Positions 1 through 13,929 of a DNA stretch of 64,000 bases are shown in pieces (position 1 is the first letter of the stretch; each line of letters begins with the position of its first letter). The notes beneath the pieces were generated by a model. That model searched no databases. It had not been told where the DNA came from and saw only the letters and a program-made list of their open reading frames with translations. The position numbers and the translations under genes are program-made. This stretch comes from Xenopus tropicalis (taxonomy: Eukaryota > Chordata > Amphibia > Anura > Pipidae), in the NCBI RefSeq assembly GCF_000004195.4, contig NC_030685.2:57660048-57724047 (forward strand), given 5' to 3'.

Positions 1-2608
1 GCACTTCAACCTATAGGTAAAGAAGAAACCAACAATGGGATGATCCCTTTGAATGCAAATCATTTTAGAAAGAGCTGTAAGAGAACACATAGTCTGTATA
101 ATGACATATAATGTATATATATGTATTATATACATATTGAAGACATATTGTCTGAAGTTAACTATACTTTAGCCACAATTGTGTAGACTGCTAATTGTCA
201 GTAATCACAAATTATAAAGGCACAGGCCACAATTAAGAACTTAGTAGTTTAGATATAACACTCAGTTGGCAATTTCGGAAGCCTTTTGGTGGGCCTGCTC
301 AATGGCCATACAGCAGTATATTCAAGTGAAACAGAATTATATTGCAAAAGTAAACATGTCCTTTATTGGGCTAGATTTTGTAGATTTTATAGGCTTTCAT
401 GTCTGATAGACTGTTTACATCACATACTTCAGTGAACCTGGAAAATTCCTAAAGCCAATGTAAATGTTGGTCCAATAAAAGGTAACATACATTACAAGCG
501 ATCTTTCTGCTTTCAGGAAAGGGAAACTGAGGTTTAGCAGCCTTCTGTCCATAAGCTATGCACTGAAAGTCACTTGCCATATTGCAGAGAGGATACAGTA
601 AACATATCTAGTCAGTCCTCTGCTTCAATATGTAAGGTGCTGATTTGTGGCTTAGACTAAATGCCTGAAGGATCCGATTGTCATATTACCTGAAGTATTG
701 CAAGCACACACAGACATTCTGTTATATTCCAAGGGGTCAATAAGGTATTGCAAATAAATTACTGTTTAAAAATTGTCATAAAATATTTTCCAAAACATTA
801 ACTCAAAGCTTTTCAATAATATGTCAAATGACAAGAAATGTCCAACCTAAGGACCTGAATTTTTATTGTACTGCAGCACCCACAATGCCTACAACCTTAT
901 ATTTCTATTCAGTTGTGGCACAGTTCAACAATCACTGGAAGGTTTGCAGATTTAAACCTTCACTGGATACTGCGATTATAGACCCTAAAGGCAGTGACAT
1001 GTGGGAAGATTAGTTGACTGAGGTTAAATCTTGGGTACCGCGGGCGACTAATCTCCATGAAATGCCTTCCCACTAGCAATAAAGTGAATCACCGGTGGTA
1101 AGGTATACACAGCTCTTCTGAAACTTTAGGATGGCTGCTGCAAGTACAGATGCCTGAACAAAACTAGGGTAGACCACTAGGAATATTCCATTCCATTCTA
1201 ATCTACAGACAAATCAAGAGGAAACTGTAGGGTGGAGATACTCTCTTGCTCTCAAGCTACGACTTCAATTGTCCAATGCTGGGAATTTTAATTCAGAACC
1301 AGCAATAAATGAAGGACCCCTGCTGCTTAGGGCAGTGGTTAAAATGAAGATACTCTGCCAAATTTTTTATTAGCATAACTGCACAGTAGCTTGAGTCAAA
1401 AGGTTTACACTGGACAGTGCTGGTAAAGATCCATCTTTTTCTAAATGCAGAATAGTTTTCCAGTTGTGCTGGATGAAACAGGGTGAGCTAATGCCGAATT
1501 GCATCTTATGCATCTTAGGCATAATATGTCTACGCTACTCTTCAAAATAAGGTTTTACAGGTACATTTTTTTTGCCCTGTATATAAAGTAATGCTTAAAC
1601 TTTAGTACCTTTAAAAAGAATGAGATCTGTTCCTTAAAGTTGTCTCTTGCATGTTATAGAACCTATTTCATCTGTAAAGTTGGCTCTTTCTCTTGGATCA
1701 TAACACATCTGCTTCCCATAGAGGTGTCAAATGGCCATGATGAGCCAATTTCTATATGATTTTGTTTTACAGTCCCTTTCTGTTATGGTTATGTTTACCT
1801 TTGTATCTGGCAAAACTTTGTTTTTGTTATAATACCATACACCCATGGCACACTCATATAAAGTTAACCATTAGCATGATCATGATCTTATCACAGAAAA
1901 TACAGAAGTAGTGCTACTTTACTATAAGGGTCACATGCAGCCCCCTTAGTTTCCAAGCTCATAATCATTAGCATTGCATGCATGCCAAAGTCACACTCAA
2001 TTTAGAAACTAATCATGCTACTCTGTATGCCAAAATATGACTCCTTGCCTGTTCCCTATTTCTCCTCCTTCCAAACATCAATATTTATTAGGTGGGTTTC
2101 TTTAAATGCCTTGGGCATTATCCATTAATAATACATTTCTTTACAGTGTAGCATGATTTTTTCCAAAAGGTGTAATTCACCCAAAGCTACTTCAAATGCA
2201 GTGCACACCCTTGTAAAATATCACCTCAAAATGTTACAGAATGAACTAGTGAAGTTTAAAAGAAATTATGAATGACTGGTGTGTTTGATATCAGGAGGTG
2301 GGCTTCTATGGACTGAATGGTAGGACTTTGCACTTGATAAAGACCAAACTCTTTTGATTCTCAAACCTTTGGAGAGGTTTTTGTGGCTTCAACACAAGCA
2401 AAGCTCAGGAAAGGTTAACCTTCCCTTACCATAAATGATATCACAACCCTCTCTCTCTAAACCTCTGAAGTGTTTAACATTCTTTGGTTTAGTTTAACAA
2501 AGGGTGCAACCTGCTTTTAAAAGTTGATAATAAGAAGCAATGACAGGCAATAATATCAGGTAATATTAACATCAGATGCTACAGGCAGTTTGGCTCCAGG
2601 CTGCTTAC
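1..2608 (-). other. ikzf2: ikzf2 intron after exon 4 (partial)
   Basis: This AT-rich stretch follows the exon 4 splice donor on the minus strand and runs off the window start. I looked for the next Helios exon (zinc fingers 2 and 3) on the minus strand and found no matching coding segment, so that exon lies outside. The only structure seen is a weak, degenerate piece at about 1020-1110 that resembles the MITE family with GGGCAATGACA ends found at 53148-53434. The rest is unrecognised. Confidence 0.7.
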
Positions 2609-2875
2609 CCGTATGACTCCTTTTATGGACCATTAGCACATTGGGGCCAATGCAAACCATGCCACAGACGTCACATTTCAGTTTACCATTCGGCAGCCGT
2701 ATGCCACCATCAAGGGGCATATCCTGACTGCTGCGGCTGTCTGACATCCCATTAGCATCAATCAGGGGCTCCTCTAGACCACTCTCATCATCTTGTAGCT
2801 GCAGCGGTGTGTCTCGACGAAGAGGCTTCCCCTCTCCTTCATCATCACTTTGCATCTCCATCTTCACTGAGTTTG
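2609..2875 (-). CDS. ikzf2: ikzf2 (Helios) coding exon 4: acidic linker and zinc finger 1
   Basis: Helios is an Ikaros-family nuclear transcription factor that binds DNA through N-terminal C2H2 fingers and dimerises through C-terminal fingers. This 267-nt exon encodes an acidic stretch containing [18 protein letters not shown], then EEPLIDANG, then the family-typical [12 protein letters not shown] leading into finger 1 (C-x2-C-x12-H-x3-H, from CDVCGMVC to HKRSH). Val-Cys-Gly-Met and the EEPLI linker point to Helios rather than Ikaros or Aiolos. The acceptor is a pyrimidine tract ending in CAG at 2876-2878; the donor is GTAAGC just below 2609. The exon enters in phase 1 (A from exon 3 plus CA gives Thr) and leaves in phase 1 after HTG, ready for a Gly-Glu-Arg linker. 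In this family alternative splicing of finger exons makes isoforms with different DNA binding. Family and paralogue assignment rest on recognised residues, not a search. Confidence 0.95.
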
Positions 2876-3194
2876 CTGAAAAAGTCAATATTATTAACAT
2901 TTACCACAAAGTGTCTGAAACTGGCAAATCAAGTTGAAGAAAAATCAAAAGTAGAAGTTAGGAAATAACATTAAACACCTTTGTCACAAGAAGTCATTTT
3001 AGCAAATGTAGTTATTGTTCAGCTTACTGAAGACCGTAATGAAAATAATATGAATATAGGGGTAAGGAATATAGTTCTAGAAACAATACAGAATCTGATG
3101 TGATAAAGATGAAATGTGGGTCATGAAGTTCCAGTTTTTACATTAGTCTGTACATCAGAATCCAATCTGCATTGTTTCAATAAAGGAGTGAGAG

Positions 3195-3390
3195 CTAGTT
3201 ATGAGTGAATCTGTCCCATTTTGCTCCGCTGAAAAACCTGCAAAATGGTGAAAAATTAGCAAAATGCAGCTACTGTGCAACTTTTTTGCCACAAGAGCGA
3301 CTTATTTGATGCGACCCTGACTTTTTTTGACGGAATCACGACTATGGAAAAATGCGGAATATTTTGGCGAATCTAGCTCATCTAGCTTAT
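3195..3390. mobile_element. old hAT-type MITE remnant (TAGTGATG family)
   Basis: It starts with TTATGAGTGAATCTGTCCCA and ends with GGCGAATCTAGCTCATCTA, a worn inverted pair. The interior has the same order of CpG-derived words (TTTTGCTCCGCTGAAAAA, GACGGAATCACGACTA) as the better preserved copies at 46710 and 61075. No clean target duplication remains. Confidence 0.55.
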
Positions 3391-6317
3391 CATAACATTT
3401 CTTTCCATCACTCCCTGTGGAGTGCAAATGGTTTAATAACATTCAATGTGTTAAATGATGACTAAGTGTATTTGAATGGTAGTTCAACCCAGTAAATGCC
3501 AGAATAGTTCTCAGTGGGTCACGGAGATGAATCTTCAGAAAAACAAGAAAGTTCACTGCAAATTATAAGGCTATATAGGGGAACACAGTCGAAAAATGGC
3601 TTACGGGTAAAAGGTGTGTGCTCTGTGGAAAACTCTTGACAGATTTTTATTTATGCTGTCCTTATTAAAAAAAAGTTGTAGCACCAAATTTGTAAATTAC
3701 TCATCTGAACTGAGATAATAGTTAAGTATTTGCATTATATGTATAAAAAAAAAAAAAAAAAACAGAAGCAGCTTCTCCTTTTATTTCCATGCTCTGTTCT
3801 CTGCAGGCAGCCTTTATCTGTTGCCTACACAATCCCTCATGACGTGGTACACAAAGCCTAAAATGTGACATTAATTTTATTTTAAACCAAAGGGAAAAAA
3901 AAGAAAAGATGAAGATTTTTCAAAAGTGCATATGAAGTGAAATTATGTGTTAACTGCATACGCAGCATTTTCTGGAGTTACTGATGCTTTAATCACTGTG
4001 ATACCAGACAGCAAAGCTAAGCAAAGAGAGATGGCAGATAAATGTCAAATTTATCGATAAAGCCCTTGATTTTATATTTCATTCTTGGTGCAACCAAGCA
4101 CTTTAGATTTTCAGTCCCACCCAATGGCAAGAAAATATATAATGGGTCCCTAGCTCAAAAAGCAGCACCAGCATTTAAATTTAAATTATGTGGCTGAATG
4201 GTATTAAGGGCACACTTTTCCAAACTTTACCTATGCCTTCTGCTCAGTCTGTAAAATGGTCCAATACAGACCACAATATTGATAAATACAGCACTAAGCA
4301 GCCTCCTTGGTGCCCAAAGTTGTTGGTAAAATTGCTTGACAGCTGACAGGAAAAGCAGCAATCTTAAAAAGACGATTTTGGTTATCAAAACATATTTCCA
4401 TTTTACGATGAGACACAGTGTTGCCATTATCTGCATGTGTGCTATGAATGAACTCAGCAAAAAAATAACTGTAATAGGAAGAAGGGTGGGAATTAAAGCC
4501 CTATGTCCATTTATTGGCTGATGTAAGTTAGCATAAAATTAGTTCCTTAGGCCTGTTTGTGAGCAAATCGGTACTTACAAGTCAAAGGGATGGACTTTAG
4601 TCATTAAAATTACAATTTTCCACTGGCATGACTTTATTTATATGAAAAAATGTTTTAATATGGGCTGTTTTACATGAAAATTTTATATTCTTATAGAGAC
4701 CTGTAATGTTTAATTTATTAATTTTAGCAGTGTAGCTTCCCATTATGATACGTATCCTCTAAGAAATGGATTATCTATTAACATAGACAAGGTCTGTCAC
4801 AGACCAGTAATTACTAGGAACCAATCAGCTTGATTTCATTATTTTAATTGCACTTGACTAATAAAAAGCTTACTGGCTGCTATAGGTTACTAGAAAGGGG
4901 TCATCTTTGCTCATGTTACCATATATTAGTGCAATAACAATTTACAAAGTATAAACAATAGATGTAAAAACACCATCAAAGCCAGACAACTAATAATATA
5001 AGGGTTCAAAAAATGCTAATAAGTTACAAGATAGAGAGAACACCATCACAGACTATAACATATAAAAACTGCATTTATGTCATACAAATAAATGAACTAG
5101 CACTAGAAAGCTTAAATATACATTTAAATAAATGCTACAAATTTTCTATAGGAGACATGAGAATATAGATGAAGTACAATTTTGCAGAAGTTTAAAATAA
5201 AGCAACAGTTTTTCCGTCTTGGCGAGATGTGTTACTTGCTATGGACTTTAAAATCCCAAAACTGCTTCTTGTTGCCTCTAGCATTTTTCCAGTTGGCCAA
5301 AACAGCTGCCAGATGCATTCTACTGTCTATTTACCTGGCTCCTTGTGGTCCGTACTTTTATGCCCACAAATAAGGTTGCAGAATTCATGCAAGTCCACAA
5401 ACTAGAGAAGCCTGACCTCACGCAGCCCCATCTTTCAGATGAGCTTCTCTCCATCCTTCCACTTTTAGATCCTGCCGTCAGTGCTTGTTATGTGCCTGTA
5501 TCCTCTCCCACAGGGATGGAACGGCGAACAGCAAATCTCCACAGAGGATAAATGCTGCAAGAGGGATCTCCTCTTTGCTGTGCAGAAAGCACCTATGTTA
5601 CACAGCAAAACCAATGATGAACTCCTGAACATGTAATAACCACAGCAGCCTCACATAAGGGGTCTTGGATGCAGTGTGTGTTATGGGGCATTTTCTCTGA
5701 AGCCAAAAAAACATAGTTTTGCCATGGCTAAGTACCAACTGGTAATTGCAGCCTGATTGTCTGCTCAAAATTCATTAACGCTTGATTTTCTTTTGTGTGC
5801 CAAAAAGAATTAATGCAAGCCTTTTCAGTTATCTCCCCACTACATATTCCTCTGCTATCCCTGCAGCTGCACAGTTCTAAAAATTAACAATATTAAATGT
5901 TTACAGAATGATTTGTAATTGGTTCTCCCAATTCTACCTCTTTGTGACAAAGTCTTATTATTATCCTTTGTATATACAGTGGTGACAGGTTTATGTGGCG
6001 CTTTCCAAAGACCACCATTCACCATTTACAAAGTTCACCATTCACATCAATCCCTGCCCCATGTAGGCCTCCCTATTTTCTATTGCAGTAGTTTATAGTC
6101 TTTACTTTTTGCAGGTCATGCAGGTTTTTCCCCAGTTATGTTATATTGTTTAATATTACCAGTACCAGTTATCCCAAGAAATTTTTAAGCAAAATAATTG
6201 TCTCAATTGTATTTCACTGCATGCTATATGCACCATGGATGATGATTCGGTGCTTAAGGCAGTCAAACATGTTCTGCCAAATCAACAAATGTGTCATTTT
6301 TTAAACTTTCTCTTTTA

Positions 6318-6530
6318 GGGCAATGACAGATGGGACATTTTGTCCCCTACGATTAATCTTGACAAAACAAATATGGCGAGAAGTTGCCCAAAATTTCCTT
6401 GTAAGAAAACTTTGGGCTGCTTTGGAAATTAGCCATGCTGCATATGTTTCCCCAGTGGTGATTCAGCTGGTGAAGAGGAAAAAATGGACGTTTGTTGCCC
6501 GCTGTAGCCTAGAGTAATCATAGGCATCAC
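6318..6530. mobile_element. partial MITE with GGGCAATGACA end
   Basis: The left end GGGCAATGACAGA is identical to that of the full palindromic copy at 53148-53434. The right part (TTTCCCCAGTGGTGATTCA) matches the inner part of that family only loosely, and the right terminus is missing. Confidence 0.5.
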
Positions 6531-8542
6531 TGGCTTTAGGAAAGCTTTAATAAAAAAAAAAAAAAAAACCTTGAACAGATGAGAAATTTTTCAGGATTTC
6601 ACAGTGTGATCTAAGATAAATCAGCCCAATAGTGCTGGTCCATGCTTCTGTTACCTTAAAAGGACAAGGTCTTTAAATGTGATGCTTAGCTAATTTATGA
6701 AGAGAAAGGGGTGATATATTGAAGCAGCCAAGAATAAAGGTAATGGCACATGTAGTGCTTTGTTACCCTCGGAAGATCACCTCTTCTGTGGGCAGCAAAG
6801 TGTCCAAAAATATCTTGAAATGCAGAGTAGTGGGTATCCCCATCTCTGCATTACAAGGTGTTTACAGAAGTGTTGTCACCTGTGGGAGAGGCAATCTCCA
6901 ATAGACAAGTAGCTATAACTGTTTAAAGCAAATCAGGGGTGCCAAACAAATTTCATAGGCCTGCTGCGTTCAACCAAACTGTGGTGCTATATGTTGGAGA
7001 CACTTGGCATCAAGTGGTTATTTACAAAAAAGAGAATCATTTTGGTGTTGCGTTCATGATTTCACAACCTCTCACATTTGATAAGAGAATGTGACAACCA
7101 TCTCATCATTATGAAAGTGCTCGCTATCAGTCTTTCCTTGTCCTATTTGAGCAATTCTCTTTGTAACTGTCTCTTCTGAATTCACACGGCTTATTTGGTA
7201 AGACAACTCTTAAAGACACTTAGTTAAATTTACTTAAAGCAGCATTAACCTCTTGAATGCTGGATAAACATAGCCTTGCTAGATACACATACAAAATTAT
7301 GTTGGAATACAGACATATCCACTGGGATCTGTGTTAAACACAAAATCATAAAAAAATCAGTAAGAAAAAATCTTCATTCACTGTTTTTTTTGCATTTAAT
7401 TCTAATAGACAGGAACAATATGGTTTATAAAAAGATACATTTTCTCCTTCCTTTGCTTTGCTTTCTTCCAAAAACTCTGTATCAGTTCTGAATAAACTGT
7501 TCTTTACAAATTTGTAGAACCAGGAGCAAAGGTTAGTATATGAACACTGCATTTGTTCTGCCCTTGCATAGTTCAATGCAGTTGAGTGTGTACTGTGCCA
7601 CCGGAAACAACATGATCTATACTTTCCAAATGTGTATTGAAGCAAATAAAATGAGTTTAGGTGAAGAAAGGACCCTTGGCTATCTGTAGATTATCATTTA
7701 AAAGAGATAGGGCATAGTGTACGTGGTGCTGAATGTCTATAGGACACAGCAGTCAGACAATGTTACCCATGTTTAGAATGTAGTGGGCTAATTATTATTC
7801 ATTATTATTAAACCTACCACTCACTGGAGGAAGATTGTATTAAAATGATGCTGTCCTTTAAAGAAGAGTATGGAGCACAAGAAAAAAAAAAAAAAAACAA
7901 GAGCACCCAAACCCCTAATCTTCCATTTGGACAGTAAACTGAACTAGAGAAATAATATTGAGACAGTCACCTGCAGATCAAGTTGGCATATTTGTTATCC
8001 AAAACGTATAGTAAATAAAAACTACTATAAAAAAAAGAGCTTCCTCTTGATTAGGAAAGCATGTGGCATCTACAAAATGTTACATCTTTTTGCCAATGAG
8101 ATCTACACTGAAACACAATTCACAGAGCCCAGTAAAAATGCTTGAAGGTGCAAAACAAAATCCAGAAGCTAACAGTGAGAAAGCCACAACATTCAGGAGC
8201 AGTGCGGAGCTGTTTAGACAGAGCCTGTCGTGCGAACTCAAACCTGGAGGCTTCCACGGAATACTGAGGTCAATTCTTGTGGGAATGTTGCCGAGCCTGT
8301 ACAAGAATTAAGTGCTTCAGCTCCACGGGTTTAAACAAATAAATACTTGGCAGCTCAGCTCCTTACTGCCAATTTCTAGCTGGGAAATCCAAAGCCAGAA
8401 GCAATATACTACTTTACAGAATGGTGGGTGTATTCTTTCCTGCTCTATGCATACTGCATCTTTCTTCTTACATATTAGGGAGGTAAGGCAGTAAAGATGA
8501 GGTTTGGCCTCAAAACTCATGGTCACTATATGCTCAACAAGC

Positions 8543-8697
8543 AGGCCTGGACTGGGATTCAAACTAGGCTTTGGCATTTCAAGTACACAGAGGCCCAAAC
8601 AGACCTCCACTAGCCAACTAAATAGTGTCTGTCCATGGCATCTTACAGCAGCCCCTCTGGCATTTGCCAGAATCGACAGAATGCCAGTCCTGGCCTG
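8543..8697. mobile_element. MITE, 'GGCCTGGACTGG' family, copy 1
   Basis: It begins AGGCCTGGACTGGGATTCAA and ends GAATGCCAGTCCTGGCCT, an imperfect inverted pair. The interior word CAGCAGCCCCTCTGGCATTT recurs in reverse complement at 26177 and 63318, and partly at 31343. I recognise it as a dispersed frog repeat, superfamily unknown. Confidence 0.6.
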
Positions 8698-9127
8698 TCA
8701 ACATGACTTAGCAATCCTGGTCTTAGGTAGAACCAGAATATTACACACATGTTCACACAAAGCAGATTTCTTCTTCTTTGGTGCCATGAAAAAACAAAAA
8801 ACCAAAGTGACAACCTTTGAAAGAAACACATAGGGCTACTTACTAGCAGGCTTCTAACCCCATTTTGTGGTCATGAGCAAATAATCTTGGGATGACATAT
8901 TTTTGCAGCAAAAGACCATTGGCATTAGAAGCTATAACTGAACTGACAGGTTGAGAAAGGGACAGTCAAGTTGGCAAAACAGTCAGGTATAGGAATTTCA
9001 AGTAAGAATTACAAAAGCAAACCTATCAGTGAAAAATCATCAAAATGACCTACAGGTAACTTTTAATGTACTTTAATATTTTGAAGAGTAGCTTTTTAGT
9101 GTCAGTATCAATTTAAGGTGTGGTGAT

Positions 9128-9172
9128 TCAAATTACAAAAAGATCCCTTATCCGGAAAGCCCCACCTCTCAA
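9128..9172. repeat. short fragment of a 'CTTATCCGGAAA' repeat family
   Basis: CAAATTACAAAAAGATCCCTTATCCGGAAAG-type sequence resembles the segments at 15147-15255 and 16914-16995. It is a short piece of the same dispersed frog repeat. Confidence 0.4.
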
Positions 9173-10094
9173 TTAAATGATGTAGTGTGGCTGATGTACT
9201 GTAGGTTGATTTTTAAAGCAGAACTATGGCTGGATATCCAGACTCATCACTTCAGCACAGTCAGTAAAGTCCCATATGTCTCATTAGCGATTTATAACTC
9301 AGAGGGGACTAAAAACACAGAGTTACTAGTTGAGATCTTACAATACACGGGCAGTAGCATTTTGCTGGAAATTCTCTAACAGAAATCTGTAAAGTTAGTT
9401 CAGTTTCCATTTATAATAGACAGTCTAATGATCCCCTGAAGTGATGGGAGGGAGACTCGTCTCCCTTCTCCCAGCACAGAAAAGATCATATAAAAACGTA
9501 AGAATCCCTTAGGTTTATGTAAAAAGCCACACAACAAAGGCTGCTAATTTATTGACCATGCACTGTACTTCACTGTGAGTCACAACATATCGATTTCCCT
9601 GTAGGGAGTCTGCTATACGTACCTACTATAAAGAACAGCACACAATATTCCCTACCTTTTTTCTGTCAAAGGAATATTTTAAAGTTCTTTTTTGCATGCA
9701 GTTTCAACATATTTGTGTAAGGTGGAAGAGGATGATAACAACTGAAGAAGTTATATTTCCCCAATTAGTGGTACACCAAACTGTGACCACTAAATGAATG
9801 CTATTATCTACACAGGATGCGTGACGAATTTATTAAGAATGATCGCAATCTCATGAAGTATCCAAACTGTCTGGAGTTACAGTACCAGCAACGCTTCTCA
9901 CATACTGGTGTGTGCCATAGGACTACCCATTCACTTGAAAATTCAGGGACGTGTTTAATAAATGTATGTTGCAGGGCTGCAACATGTTGATTGTTTTTAC
10001 ATTTAATTGCCCTTTTCAAGTGACCTGGTTGCCCTAGTGTGCAAGACGATATTCAGGTGGCTGTGGGGCTTATTTAGTACAAATCTAGCACTTG

Positions 10095-10298
10095 GGGGCA
10101 GATTTATTTAAATATGAGATGTTTACCACAGAAAAACTCACACACTTTGTATTCATTGTTATGGGATTTTTAGAAGCGTATTTGTCAAATGTTGAACTCA
10201 AACTTTCACCCACTGATAAATAGACTTCTAAAAATCCCATAGGAATGAATAGAAAATGGATGAGTTTTTCATTTATCATTTGATAAATAAATCTGCCT
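10095..10298. mobile_element. palindromic MITE, 'GGGGCAGATTTAT' family, copy 1
   Basis: Nearly the whole element is an inverted repeat. The left half (GGGGCAGATTTATTTAAATA, then ACAGAAAAACTCAC, then ATGGGATTTTTAGAAGCGTA) returns in reverse complement, ending in ATAAATAAATCTGCC. Three other copies are in the window. It could fold into a long hairpin when transcribed. The superfamily is not determined. Confidence 0.75.
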
Positions 10299-10332
10299 CT
10301 TAATATTCAGACTTTGCTTTGGTGACACAGAA

Positions 10333-10551
10333 GGGCAGAGTCATCAAAATGTGATATCAAAACTCACAACAGAAAAATTCACCCACTTTCTATTCATACT
10401 TATGGGATTTTTAGAAGCGCATTTATCAAATGGTGAACTCTGACTTTTACCCATTAAAAAATGCGCTTCTAAAAATCCCATAGAAAATAATAAAAAGTCA
10501 GTAAATTTTTCGGCTATGAACTATAATCTCACATTTTGATAAATCTGTCCC
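10333..10551. mobile_element. palindromic MITE, 'GGGGCAGATTTAT' family, copy 2
   Basis: It starts GGGCAGAGTCATCAAAATGT and ends CACATTTTGATAAATCTGTC. The core shows ATGGGATTTTTAGAAGCGCA facing its reverse complement around 10455-10485. It lies only about 35 bp from copy 1 in the same arrangement. Confidence 0.75.
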
Positions 10552-11985
10552 ATAGAGATGGTTTAATAAGTAATATCTGCTTCATAAAGTTAAGACATTG
10601 TTTTGCTGCATAAGGCAATAATGCCTAAATGGTTTGTTTTAGGAATGGTCTAAGTGGATTTTTATAACATAGTATAGAGAGAAAAGGTAATGCAGGAATC
10701 TTATATGTATATTTGGAATTAAAAATTTATATATTTTGCCTGTTATCTGCTAAATAAACATGTGCCCTACAGCTCTATGACCACATCAAGCCACAAACAT
10801 GATCTGAACAAGATGTGTCTGTATTGGTCTAATTAATTACATTTATATAACTATTCATTAGCTAAGAAAACAATATTCTGTGCTCACCCCACACAAGGGA
10901 GACAACTAGGGGCTAACCACTGAAAATGGTTACATTTAACTGGCAGCCCCCTAACTTTCGGACTTGACACAATGAATATAAGCCCCTTCCAGCAACCAGA
11001 CGTCCTATCGTTTTTCTGGTTTAGTGGTTTTCAAGCCTGGCTTTGGGCCCCCTGTGCACATTTTACAGTTAACCACGCAGCAGGACAGGTGGAGGATTAA
11101 GTTGATGGGTAAATATGACAGATCCGCCTGCACTACTAACTGACTCATATATTTGCTGCTGCGGGGATATCCACAAAATAACCACAGCCTTGAGGACAGG
11201 GTTGGGAACTGCAGCTCTGCCTGCACTAGACCAATGAAAAATATTTGCTCACTGGCTGCTGTGGGTTACAGAAGTAGTAAATATGCTTCATTATAATACA
11301 TCAAATGTATTATGCGCTCAATTAATGAAGCTGTGGCCTATAACACTGTGTTTCTAGGAAATAATTATATATGTAAGTGGAGGACAAGTTATGTAGGATC
11401 CCCCATGTAGACACACCTATACATGATCTGTCAGCATCAAGCATAGCTCACAGCCACAAAACAGGTTCTGTGTCAGCAGAGAAAGTGGCAGAATTTGATA
11501 CATTAACCCTAAGTACTTGTTTATACAATAACTAAATTATTTGCACCACAGAAAGGAAACCTATTGATACCATCAAAAAACAGGGGGCTCGTAGAAATGA
11601 AACACACCAATTTCAGAATTTTTCAAACTGCAGAAAGGGAAAATCAGAAATGTGCGAGGATGGAGTTAATTATTCATACATAATTAACTTATTGCATTTC
11701 ATATACATTATAATAACCACAGATTTGATTGGATGTAGAATATAGGAGCAGATATTGTACCTATTGTTTCAGCAGAGGGCACTGATTTTGACTTTTCAAG
11801 CCTGAAAAGGCTGAAACTGCTCCTGGTAAAGTTAAGGTTTGAAAGCAAATCTGCAAAAGTATTTAAGTATTATTTTCTAAAAAAGGAATTTTCCTGGTCA
11901 TAACTCAGCATGCTATGATGAATAAAAAGTGTTTTAATGATCATGTTTGTGTGGTGGCTGTGGAACACTATCAAAATCATTTTTT

Positions 11986-12501
11986 TTAAAGGAGACATAT
12001 TCTATAAAAATTATGAATGTACCAGAGAATTATACTCCTCTAGATATAGAAGGAATGTGCTTTAAAAAGTTGTGTTTCAGACTGATTTAATGAGAAATTC
12101 TACAAAAACCCCACTAGCCCCGCCCATCTGTTCCACTTCCTGCTGGCTGAATTCTCTGGATGAGCTGGGGAGCCGGCGGCCCTCATGCACTGCACTGTAG
12201 GATAGGAACCAATCAGCAATGACCGGATAGGGAACTGAAGCCTGTCTTTGCTTGTGTGAGTGTAGGGCTGTGATTGGTTCTCCCCAGGCTCTCCCTGCTT
12301 CTGGCAGGGACCGTTAGGACACGCCCACTCTTCATTTCACACTGGACGGAGAAGTGATAGGATCTATAGGGAGCTCCAATAAAGGGGCCATTTTTACAGA
12401 CAGGATTCATTTTTAGCCCAAAGGGAAACCAGCACCGTATATTATTCATAATTGGCTACAAAATTAGTGTTTTTCCCATTTATCCAATATGTCTCCTTTA
12501 A
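11986..12501. mobile_element. TTAA-flanked MITE (Kolobok/piggyBac type), GGAGACATATT ends, copy 1
   Basis: Both ends carry TTAA followed by AGGAGACATATT in opposite orientation, which indicates a TTAA target duplication and about 12-bp terminal inverted repeats. Length is about 0.5 kb with no transposase. TTAA targets are used by the Kolobok and piggyBac superfamilies, and Kolobok MITEs are abundant in Xenopus. A second copy in opposite orientation is at 57630-58079 (shared words CCCTTTATTGGAGCTCCCTA and GACAGGCTTCAGTTCCCTAT). Confidence 0.8.
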
Positions 12502-13929
12502 ATGTTGACAACTATACATTTAAATGGACAGAAGATTAAATAATATTTTCTACATGAAATGGCCATTCACAATGGCATCTGTACGGACATTCTTTAACAT
12601 TTATCAACATAGCAACTGAAGTTCAAATTGAGACACCATCCTATAAAGCTCAACTTTTCATCTCCTACATAGCTTTTTAATGATCCAGCACCATCTGTAG
12701 CTCCATCAGAATAAAATAGTGCTTATTGGCTACAGTCATTTTAACCAGTAATAAATAAATAACAATGGCTGCTTATTTAGCATAGTACAATGTTATTATG
12801 TACTGAGGTTGCACTGGCATAATCTCCAAGATGTTTTATCATCATCCAACTTTTATCTCCTGCATGATTATACTGTACATAGGATAATGATCCTAGTTTA
12901 TAAAAAAAAAAAAAAAAGGACAGTATAGCTGTGTAGTACATTATATCCCTTAACAGTACAAAACAGACTTATCATGAAATCATAGCGGCTTACATTGTTT
13001 GTCTTTGTTACTTTGTCTGTCAGTGGGATGCAGCAATTCAATAACAGTTGAAGGGTCACAGGTTGTCGATCTGTTGTCTAAAACTACTTGTTTGAATTTG
13101 GAGAGTGTGCTGGGTAATGATCAGCTGCAGCACAGTAAACAATATCATACACATGTTATCCTTCTGCCTCAGTCCCCTGGGCTCTTTTGCCCTTGGGACA
13201 CAAGCAGTTCCAAGGAAGATCTAAATGTGGGTGAGAGACAACTTGAGAAGCACATGTATTGCACATTGTAAATTGTACATGTGCAGCAGTCACACTGATC
13301 AGATACAATAAGATAAGCAAAACTGGCATAACCTTTGAGATGTTCAACTGCCACGGGCTAAACGCCTTTACCTGCCCCGTGCACCTTTTCTCTTCATATA
13401 TCTATAAATAAGACATTGCTCTAATGGCAGTTTTTATCCCTAACGTTGATAGTGCTTTTCCCTCTTTTTGTGGAATACTGCTATAGTAACCAAAAATATC
13501 TGCGTTATTACTAAAATACTGTTTAAGGTAAGGCAGTAGCATGCTGAAAATAATAATAAAGTTGAACAACAACACAAATGTACATCAAGGCAGGGAAAGC
13601 AGCACATACGGCAGCTTGGAGAAATGCCTATGGGAATGGTTCTGCATTAACAGGTATATTAAAGCAAAATGGTATCAACATAAGATTGTTAGACTTTCTA
13701 TGAATGCTGCCCAGTGTGTGTCACTTTAGATAAAGGCTGTAGTGGTGCTGGTTATTATAGTTGAACTACAGCTGAAGGGCTACAACTTTGTAAACATTCA
13801 TTAATATAAATAATAAAATGAACAGCATCCATTGACAAACGTGGAAGTGGGATCCTCTGCTCTATCTAATAGGCCAATGTTAACTAGAAAAATATTAGAG
13901 GAGGAAGAGGAAACTTGAAGTTTCCCTAG

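Noticed and set aside
1..2608. Search for the next Helios exon (fingers 2 and 3)
   Set aside because: No minus-strand segment encodes the expected CNQCGASFTQKGN-type finger, so the exon is taken to be outside the window.
8063..8833. Cluster of short frames on both strands near 8-8.8 kb
   Set aside because: No splice pairing or recognised motif, and the right part is a MITE (8543-8697).
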